The notes below the pieces were generated by a model that saw nothing but the letters and a program-made list of their open reading frames with translations, was not told the DNA's origin and did no database searches. Below are positions 62,435 through 64,000 of a stretch of DNA of 64,000 nucleotides, in pieces. Where the stretch lies: the NCBI RefSeq assembly GCF_001469895.1, contig NZ_LOPY01000008.1, positions 1-64,000 of the forward strand. The letters run 5' to 3'. Positions within the stretch are counted from its first letter, which is position 1; each line of letters opens with the position of its first letter. The stretch comes from Pseudoalteromonas sp. XI10. GTDB taxonomy: Bacteria; Pseudomonadota; Gammaproteobacteria; Enterobacterales; Alteromonadaceae. The translations under genes and the position numbers were made by a program.

Positions 62435-63210
62435 TGTTTGAATTAGCTTTAGACCCAGCAACCTGGGCACTATTATGCGCAGTCGCACTGGCAGCGGGCT
62501 TTATTGATGCAATTGCAGGCGGTGGCGGGATGTTAACTGTGCCAGCGCTATTAACTGCAGGCTTACCGCCCCACCTCACCTTAGGCACAAATAAACTTGC
62601 AGCGAGTTTTGGCTCATTGACGGCCAGCGTGACCTATTTTCGTAAAAAGTTGTTCAACCCACGGTTTTGGGCTGCGTCCATTTTAGCAACAGCCATTGGG
62701 GCTCTCGTAGGCACTTTAGTGGTTGATTACTTAAGTATTGAGTTTTTAAATAAATTACTACCTGTGGTGATTATTTTAGTTGCTTGTTACAGCTTATTTG
62801 GCAGTTTGAGTACAACTGAGCATAACGAGTTACCAAAGCTTGATAGCAAAACTAAAATTAAACAATGGCTGCAAGGTCTTGGGCTTGGTTTTTTTGATGG
62901 TTTAGCAGGCCCAGGAACTGGCACATTTTGGACAGCCTCAAATAGCCTATTATATAAAATGAGCTTATTGCTTAACTGTGGCCTTGCCCGCTCAATGAAC
63001 TTTGTTTCAAACTTTATTTCTTTGATCACATTCGTGGCGCTTGGCCATGTGAACTTTTTACTTGGTATCACAATGGGCTTTTTCTTGATGCTTGGAGCAT
63101 GGTTAGGAGCACATTCAGCAATAAAGTTTGGTAGTAAAATGATCCGCCCAGTGTTTAACACTGTGGTTATAGTGTTAGCATTAAAGTTAATCTATGAGGC
63201 TTATTTATAA
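62434..63210 (+). CDS. TSUP (TauE/SafE) family membrane transporter, YfcA-like
   Basis: A 258-aa polytopic inner-membrane protein (seven or eight hydrophobic segments) of the TauE/SafE family. The family repeats are present: GFIDAIAGGGGMLTVPALL near the start, LGTNKLAASFGSL, and in the second half GFFDGLAGPGTGTFW. It resembles E. coli YfcA over most of its length. Family members export or import sulfite, sulfoacetate and other organosulfur or carboxylate anions; the substrate here is unknown. It starts within the dinG stop (TAATG) and its stop abuts the priC start. Confidence 0.88.
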   Translation: MFELALDPATWALLCAVALAAGFIDAIAGGGGMLTVPALLTAGLPPHLTLGTNKLAASFGSLTASVTYFRKKLFNPRFWAASILATAIGALVGTLVVDYLSIEFLNKLLPVVIILVACYSLFGSLSTTEHNELPKLDSKTKIKQWLQGLGLGFFDGLAGPGTGTFWTASNSLLYKMSLLLNCGLARSMNFVSNFISLITFVALGHVNFLLGITMGFFLMLGAWLGAHSAIKFGSKMIRPVFNTVVIVLALKLIYEAYL

Positions 63211-63819
63211 ATGCAATCGACTGCTTTAGATAAACTACGTTCACAAATTGAAAGGCTCAAACAATTAGCCACACAATTTGATAAGGGTAATTTATTTGCT
63301 AAAAATCGCTATATGCAAGCCCAACCAAGTTTGTTTGATAAAGCCGTGTTTAGCACAAAAAGTATGAAGCTTGCTGACTACGTAAGCGAAATCGAAGATG
63401 AGCTAAACAGCTTGCCGCCTGCTGAGCATCGCCATGCTTACCAATATGCACTTGAGCGCATTACCCTTCAGGTAGAGGCGGTATTTAATGTGATCAAATC
63501 AACCCCGGTATGGGCTAAAGAAAATAAGTACAGTTTTAAGCCAAAAGCTAAACCACAGGTTTATAAACAAGCAGTTAAAAAAATCATGCAGTCATCCCAT
63601 GAACTGTATGACGAACTAAAGCAAAACCATGAGTTTGAACGCCGCTTAGTATTGATGATCGAAGAGCGAAAACTAAAACTAGAAGCTGCAAATACACAAC
63701 AAGCAGCCGAAATTAACAAAGAAATACTCGCATTACACGCAAGACTTGGCCGTTGTCGTAAGGCAATTTCTGCCACTGAAGACAAAATTCAACAGGTCGA
63801 GAAACAGCAGCTGAGATAA
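63211..63819 (+). CDS. priC: Primosomal replication protein PriC
   Basis: A 202-aa mostly helical protein resembling PriC (primosomal protein N''), which in E. coli reloads DnaB at stalled forks through the PriC pathway. The family pattern is visible: LRSQIERLKQLATQFDKGNLF, PSLFDKAVFSTKSMKLADYVSEI (the FDxxLFxT-LxxY block), then ALERITLQVEAV. The start directly follows the preceding stop codon, and the stop overlaps the next start (TAATG). Placement after dinG puts two replication-restart genes in one unit. Confidence 0.85.
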   Translation: MQSTALDKLRSQIERLKQLATQFDKGNLFAKNRYMQAQPSLFDKAVFSTKSMKLADYVSEIEDELNSLPPAEHRHAYQYALERITLQVEAVFNVIKSTPVWAKENKYSFKPKAKPQVYKQAVKKIMQSSHELYDELKQNHEFERRLVLMIEERKLKLEAANTQQAAEINKEILALHARLGRCRKAISATEDKIQQVEKQQLR

Positions 63820-64000
63820 TGTTTTACTACCATCCAAGTTATTCAGCGTTAGCTTTACCTGAGCGTCACCGCTTTCCCATTGATAAATATCGCTTGTTAA
63901 AACAGCTTGTCAGCAACTTTATTGATGAACAGTATTTCATTACCCCACAACAAGCCACTAAAGCTCAGCTTACTCTGTGCCATAACCCCGTGTATGTCGA
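63819..64000 (+). CDS. Histone deacetylase-like family protein, 5' end only
   Basis: Partial: the frame starts with ATG in TAATG at 63819-63821 and runs off the window end after 60 codons. MFYYHPSYSALALPERHRFP matches the N-terminus of bacterial HDAC-like amidohydrolases (YHPSYS...LPxxHRFPxxKYRLL). These zinc enzymes deacetylate polyamines or other acetylated substrates. The active site is beyond the window. It is the fourth member of the dinG-TSUP-priC unit. Confidence 0.8.
   Translation, partial: MFYYHPSYSALALPERHRFPIDKYRLLKQLVSNFIDEQYFITPQQATKAQLTLCHNPVYV

Noticed and set aside
1..64000. Prophage, insertion sequence, integron or plasmid functions
   Set aside because: No transposase, integrase, phage structural or partition gene was recognised anywhere in the window.

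Overview
The window looks like about 64 kb of chromosome from a marine gammaproteobacterium of the order Alteromonadales, most probably Pseudoalteromonas. The basis is the moderately AT-rich base composition, the uvrY-uvrC-pgsA-tRNA(Gly-Cys-Leu) order shared with enterobacteria, close full-length relatives of E. coli RadD, RlmI, DinG, PolB and TamA/TamB, and several large TonB-dependent receptors that start with a shared leader (MLNNKVSKAVRLA...). I see no insertion sequence, prophage, CRISPR array or rRNA. The genus is inference.

Layout. (1) 0-5 kb, all on minus: a dicarboxylate-type symporter, the GacA/UvrY response regulator, uvrC, pgsA, then tRNA-Gly, -Cys, -Leu and -Gly behind their own apparent promoter. 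(2) 5-11.4 kb: a DUF5916/CBM9-like outer-membrane protein, cysK, a small lipoprotein, two small conserved genes, tRNA-Tyr followed by an array of a 15-bp repeat, and a YgjP-type metallopeptidase. (3) 11.4-21 kb: a signalling region. It holds a pentapeptide-repeat/K+-channel fusion, a globin-coupled diguanylate cyclase divergent from an MHYT-domain hybrid kinase, that kinase's overlapping HD-GYP phosphodiesterase partner, a VOC protein, an HD hydrolase, rlmI, a PilZ protein and a receiver-only protein. (4) 21-34.2 kb: hrpA, a secreted cyclophilin preceded by a 107-bp palindromic element, tamB-tamA, rraB, radD and a short H-NS-like protein. (5) 34.3-60.3 kb: a BvgS-like hybrid kinase, then an accessory-looking region with three TonB-dependent receptors, an S9 peptidase, tandem DUF547 proteins, a TPR-2OG-Fe(II) oxygenase and two TPR-sulfotransferases, with DNA polymerase II (polB) among them. 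(6) 60.3-64 kb: a tightly packed dinG-TSUP permease-priC-histone deacetylase-like series running off the window end.

How it may work together. The 12.4-20.6 kb block contains enzymes predicted to make (GGDEF), degrade (HD-GYP) and read (PilZ) cyclic di-GMP, with a haem-globin and a putative metal/gas-sensing MHYT module as inputs. The 38.7-60.3 kb block combines receptors with enzymes that could modify macromolecules or peptides (sulfotransferase, 2OG oxygenase) and with a peptidase. I read it as the best candidate for a poorly described system, possibly modification or uptake of peptides or receptors at the cell surface, but no substrate can be read from the sequence. This block also carries unusual RNA/DNA structure: a hairpin that pairs the ribosome-binding site of the oxygenase gene, inverted repeats upstream of all three receptors, and a tetraloop terminator between the third receptor and its sulfotransferase.
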